Below the pieces are notes generated by a model that saw only the letters and a list, made by a program, of their open reading frames with translations, had not been told where the DNA came from and ran no database searches. From contig UQZM01000049.1 in NCBI GenBank assembly GCA_900545615.1, positions 1-15,137 on the forward strand: a stretch of DNA of 15,137 nucleotides, read 5' to 3'. How positions within the stretch are numbered: position 1 is the stretch's first letter; each line of letters opens with the position of its first letter. The position numbers and the translations under genes are program-made. Shown piece by piece: positions 12,429-15,137 of this stretch. The DNA comes from an uncultured Collinsella sp. (lineage in GTDB: Bacteria; Actinomycetota; Coriobacteriia; Coriobacteriales; Coriobacteriaceae).

Positions 12429-12488
12429 AATCTTGCTCTCTAGCTAATCAAAATTATACTGATTCTTGATTAATTAGAGAGCAAGATT
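12429..12488. repeat. 23-bp inverted repeat flanking the -10 box of the ATPase gene
   Basis: Arms at 12429-12451 and 12466-12488 match at 21 of 23 positions when one is inverted; each contains AATCTTGCTCTCTA. The 14-base centre (12452-12465) contains, on the minus strand, a consensus TATAAT (12453-12458), about 35 bases upstream of the ATPase start. On the plus strand it contains TATACT (12455-12460) with TTGCTC 16 bp upstream. One arm would fall in the ATPase 5' leader just before its Shine-Dalgarno. Confidence 0.75.
12453..12458 (-). promoter_or_regulatory. Putative -10 box of the AAA_14/DUF4143 ATPase gene
   Basis: TATAAT on the minus strand, in the centre of the inverted repeat. The only -35-like hexamer (TTGCTC) is 20 bp away, too far for a strong unassisted promoter. 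A start 6-8 bases downstream gives a leader of about 25-30 bases. Confidence 0.5.
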
Positions 12489-12581
12489 GTGTGTAGCTTG
12501 ATTAACACTTAAGCAAGTTTTTCACTATTATTGCTCCGAAGGATATGGGGGCTAAGAGGACAACCGAGCTCGAATGCGACT

Positions 12582-12627
12582 CCCCGAGCAGCCAATTTGG
12601 CAGTCAATTTGGGACGGGGCTTTTTTG
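12582..12627 (+). terminator. Terminator-like structure on the plus strand without an assigned gene
   Basis: CCCCG (12582-12586) and CGGGG (12615-12619) close a structure that contains an inner GCCA/TGGC hairpin (12591-12601) and two direct copies of CAATTTGG (12593 and 12605). CTTTTTT follows on the plus strand. No plus-strand gene is evident immediately upstream. Confidence 0.45.
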
Positions 12628-12660
12628 ACTACCCTCCCCCTGTAGAAAAATCCCTAACGC

Positions 12661-12727
12661 AGTTGCGGTGAAATGGGGATTGTTTTTGCTGGTTAAACCG
12701 CAAAACAGTCCCTATTTCACCGCAACT
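12661..12727. repeat. 67-bp near-perfect palindrome
   Basis: The 26-base arms 12661-12686 and 12702-12727 (outer ends AGTTGCGGTGAAAT and ATTTCACCGCAACT) pair at 24 of 26 positions. The pairing then continues through a GC pair step after one bulged base, then GG/CC around TTAAA, so almost the whole element folds. Both mismatches become G-U pairs if the plus strand is transcribed but A-C mismatches on the minus strand. No T tract follows on the plus strand. I believe this motif recurs in Collinsella genomes, but that is memory only. Confidence 0.8.
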
Positions 12728-12751
12728 TATTGGTGGCCTTTTGGGTGGCAC

Positions 12752-12946
12752 TCAGCGCCACGGATCGGCTTCGAACATCGGCTCACGCTCGGGGCGGCGA
12801 TCGCTGTAGGGATCGTAGCCGTCATCGTCCTCGTTCTCGGCGCGAATGTAGGGATCGCGCGGCTTGGGCGCCGGCTTAGGTGCAGGCTTGGGTGCGGCGG
12901 GTGCAGCATCGGTCGCCGACGTGTTCGTCTTGTTCTTGTCTATCAT
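12752..12946 (-). CDS. Small Pro/Ala/Lys-rich hypothetical protein (64 aa)
   Basis: This 64-residue protein starts MIDKNKTNTS. It continues with an Ala/Pro/Lys repeat (APKP three times, about 18-30) and ends in a highly charged stretch with NEDDDGYDPYSDRRPERE and the terminus EADPWR. It has no signal peptide, membrane helix or cysteine, and looks intrinsically disordered. The start is set by AAGGAG eight bases before the ATG at 12946; an ATG six bases earlier is too close. The longer frame to 13018 would run back into the clpB terminator region. The gene stands alone between that terminator and the palindrome at 12661-12727. I do not recognise a family. Confidence 0.6.
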   Translation of the reverse strand: MIDKNKTNTSATDAAPAAPKPAPKPAPKPRDPYIRAENEDDDGYDPYSDRRPEREPMFEADPWR

Positions 12947-12969
12947 CTGCATATCTCCTTGCCATGCAA

Positions 12970-12999
12970 TCGTGCTCGACATCATCGATTGTCGCACGA
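12970..12999. repeat. Inverted repeat upstream of the small protein gene
   Basis: TCGTGC-TC-GACA (12970-12981) is inverted at 12990-12999 (TGTC-GCACGA), with a 2-base insertion in one arm and ATCGAT near the centre. It lies between the clpB terminator and the small gene's ribosome binding site, about 25 bases from its start, and could be an operator or leader hairpin. Confidence 0.4.
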
Positions 13000-13033
13000 A
13001 AAAGGGCGGCGGACCCAATTGGATCCGCCGCCC
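12998..13033 (-). terminator. Intrinsic terminator of clpB
   Basis: Arms 13004-13016 (GGGCGGCGGACCC) and 13021-13033 pair at 12 of 13 positions around an AATT loop. On the minus strand the stem is followed by TTTTTCG. It lies about 48 bases beyond the clpB stop codon and separates clpB from the small gene downstream. Confidence 0.9.
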
Positions 13034-13080
13034 TTGGCGTTTAGAAACGGCTGGCAGATTTTAAGGCATGTCCCAAAAAT

Positions 13081-15137
13081 CTACTCTGCGTCGGGGACCT
13101 CGTAGGTGGCCGCCGGCGTGTTGTCGCACACGACGGTAAAGCCACCGTCCTTGTCGACATCGACCGTCACCTGATCGCCCTCGCGCACCGTGCCGTCGAT
13201 GATGGCCGCCGCGATGGCATCGACAACCTCACGCTGAACCAGACGTTTGAGCGGACGGGCACCAAAGACCGGGTCCAGGCCGCCCACGGCGAGCATCTGC
13301 TTGGCCGCCGGGGTGATGGCAAGCGTCATGCGCTCCTTGGCCAGACGCGCGCGGACGTCGGCGAGCTGGATGTCGACGATCTTCTCGATCTGCGCCATAC
13401 CGAGCGGATGGAACACCACGATATCGTCGATACGGTTGAGGAACTCGGGACGGAAGGTCTGAGCCATGGCCGCGTCGACCTGGTGACGCATCTCCTCCTC
13501 GTCCTTGCCGGAAAGCTCGGCGATAGCCTTGGAGCCCACGTTAGACGTCATGATGATGATCGTGTTCTTGAAGGACACCTGACGACCCTGGCCATCGGTC
13601 AGACGGCCGTCGTCGAGCACCTGCAACAGCACGTTGAAGACATCAGGATGAGCCTTCTCCATCTCGTCGAGCAAGATTACGGAGTACGGGCGACGGCGCA
13701 CGGCCTCGGTGAGCTGGCCGCCCTCGTCGTAGCCCACGTATCCCGGGGGCGCACCGATCAGACGCTGGACGCTGAACTTCTCCATGTATTCGGACATGTC
13801 GATACGCACGAGCGCGCGCTCGTCATCGAACAGGCACTCGGCCAGCGCCTTGGCGAGCTCGGTCTTGCCCACGCCGGTGGGACCCAGGAAGAAGAAGCTT
13901 CCGATGGGCTTGTCCGGATCGGAGAGGCCCGCACGGCTGCGGCGCACAGCTGCGGCGACGGCGGAGACGGCCTCGTCCTGGCCGATGACGCGCTTATGCA
14001 GCTCGCCCTCCAAGCCCTTGAGCTTGTCGAGTTCGCCCTGCATCATCTTGGACACGGGCACGCCGGTCCAGGCGCTCACGACCTCGGCGATCTCATCGGA
14101 GGTCACCTGTTCGTTGAGGCCCTCGCCGTCCTGCTGCTTTTGCGCCTCGAGCGCGGCCTCGGAATCCTGAATCTGCTGCTGCAGGCCCGGAATCACGGAG
14201 TAGCGCAGCTCGGACGCACGACCCAAATCGCCATTGCGCGTCGCGCGCTCCTCTTCGCTCTTGGCCTCGTCGAGCTGCCCCTTGAGCTCTTGCACGTGGT
14301 CGATGGCGTTCTTCTGGTTGAGCCAGCCGGCCTTTTGCACGTTAAGCTTTTCCTGGACCTCGGCAATCTCCTGGCGCAGGGCCTCCAGACGCTCCTTGGA
14401 GGCGTCATCGGTCTCTTTCATGAGCGCCTGTTCCTCGATCTGCAGCTGGGTGAGCTGACGCGTGGTGGCGTCGATCTCGACCGGCATGCTGTCGAGTTCC
14501 ATGCGCAGGCGGCTCGCGGCCTCATCGACCAGGTCGATGGCCTTGTCGGGCAGGAAGCGGTCGGCGATGTAGCGATCGGAGAGGTCGGCGGCGGCCACGA
14601 GCGCGCTATCGGTGATGTGCACGCCGTGGAAGATCTCGTACTTCTCCTTGAGACCACGCAGGATCGAGATGGTGTCCTCGACGGTAGGCTCGCTCACCAT
14701 AACGGTCTGGAAACGACGCGCGAGCGCCGCATCCTTCTCGATGTACTTGCGGTATTCGTCGAGCGTGGTCGCGCCGATCGCGTGCAGGTCGCCACGGGCG
14801 AGCGCCGGCTTGAGGATGTTGCCGGCGTCCATAGAACCCTCGGTGGCACCCGCGCCCACGATAGTGTGGAGCTCATCGATGAACAGGATGACCTTGCCCT
14901 CGGACTTCTGCACCTCCTTGAGCACGGCCTTTAAGCGGTCCTCGAACTCGCCGCGGTACTTGGCGCCGGCGACCAGCGCGCTCATGTCGAGCTCGATAAG
15001 GTCGCGGTCGCGCAGGGTGCTCGGCACGTCGCCGGCCACGATACGCTGGGCGATGCCCTCGACGATGGCCGTCTTGCCGACGCCCGGCTCGCCGATGAGC
15101 ACAGGGTTATTCTTGGTGCGGCGGGACAGGACCTGAA
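13081..15137 (-). CDS. clpB: ATP-dependent disaggregase ClpB, C-terminal 685 residues (5' end outside window)
   Basis: ClpB is a hexameric cytoplasmic AAA+ chaperone that pulls polypeptides out of aggregates together with DnaK. The visible part starts in frame at the window edge with QVLSRRTKNNPVLIGEPG, so the ORF's apparent start at 15102 is only an internal GTG. It includes NBD1 with Walker A GEPGVGKT and Walker B VILFIDELHT, a coiled-coil middle domain (the LxLEEQALMKETD region through LRYSVIPGLQQQ), and VVSAWTGVPVSKMM. NBD2 follows with Walker A GPTGVGKT, the pore loop GAPPGYVGYDEGG and Walker B VILLDEMEKAH; a C-terminal domain completes it. The middle domain distinguishes ClpB from ClpC and ClpA. 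About 190 N-terminal residues are missing. A strong terminator follows at 12998-13033. No HrcA-type site can be judged, because the promoter is outside. Confidence 0.97.
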   Translation of the reverse strand, partial: QVLSRRTKNNPVLIGEPGVGKTAIVEGIAQRIVAGDVPSTLRDRDLIELDMSALVAGAKYRGEFEDRLKAVLKEVQKSEGKVILFIDELHTIVGAGATEGSMDAGNILKPALARGDLHAIGATTLDEYRKYIEKDAALARRFQTVMVSEPTVEDTISILRGLKEKYEIFHGVHITDSALVAAADLSDRYIADRFLPDKAIDLVDEAASRLRMELDSMPVEIDATTRQLTQLQIEEQALMKETDDASKERLEALRQEIAEVQEKLNVQKAGWLNQKNAIDHVQELKGQLDEAKSEEERATRNGDLGRASELRYSVIPGLQQQIQDSEAALEAQKQQDGEGLNEQVTSDEIAEVVSAWTGVPVSKMMQGELDKLKGLEGELHKRVIGQDEAVSAVAAAVRRSRAGLSDPDKPIGSFFFLGPTGVGKTELAKALAECLFDDERALVRIDMSEYMEKFSVQRLIGAPPGYVGYDEGGQLTEAVRRRPYSVILLDEMEKAHPDVFNVLLQVLDDGRLTDGQGRQVSFKNTIIIMTSNVGSKAIAELSGKDEEEMRHQVDAAMAQTFRPEFLNRIDDIVVFHPLGMAQIEKIVDIQLADVRARLAKERMTLAITPAAKQMLAVGGLDPVFGARPLKRLVQREVVDAIAAAIIDGTVREGDQVTVDVDKDGGFTVVCDNTPAATYEVPDAE

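Noticed and set aside
12545..12628. 27-codon plus-strand frame starting MGAKRTTELE
   Set aside because: The Shine-Dalgarno-like AGGA is only two bases from the ATG, and half of the frame is the terminator-like structure.

Overview
The window looks like chromosomal DNA from a high-GC Coriobacteriia actinobacterium, most likely Collinsella or a close relative. This is inferred from memory of gene content and was not tested by a search: a mannose-family PTS operon with a DUF956/ManO gene in a GC-rich genome, a TetR gene next to a DUF5692-like membrane protein, and ClpB. Nothing indicates a phage, plasmid, IS element or CRISPR array.

Layout, left to right. Positions 1-29 hold the 5' part of a tRNA on the minus strand, with a promoter behind it. 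Positions 111-330 hold a tandem array of palindromic units with a period of about 62 bp. A minus-strand sugar-uptake operon follows: manX (EIIAB, 2626-3615), manY (EIIC), manZ (EIID), then an intrinsic terminator, then a DUF956/manO gene. An AT-rich region (3616-3952) carries the man promoter and separates it from a minus-strand hypA gene.

The most unusual region is 4579-9279. A 925-residue minus-strand protein joins a winged-helix-like N-terminus, a CxCR-type cysteine cluster, a 4Fe-4S ferredoxin motif, a complete GltD-type FAD/NAD(P) module and a C-terminal ferredoxin-like cysteine cluster. It is divergent from a TetR regulator and a Trp-rich polytopic membrane protein (DUF5692-like). The shared intergenic region has two perfect 15-bp palindromes and a third degenerate copy, which are probable TetR operators. 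I read this as one regulated redox/membrane module of unknown substrate, and it is the best candidate here for an undescribed system.

Further right are a single-pass membrane protein with a very acidic N-terminus (493 aa), a convergent AAA_14/DUF4143-type ATPase whose -10 box sits in the loop of a 23-bp inverted repeat, and a repeat-rich gap of about 330 bp. That gap has a 67-bp near-perfect palindrome and a terminator-like hairpin with no assigned gene. Next come a 64-aa Pro/Ala/Lys-rich small protein, an intrinsic terminator, and the 3' part of clpB, which runs off the right edge.

All functions are read from motifs by eye. Substrates of the PTS and of the oxidoreductase cannot be determined from this window.
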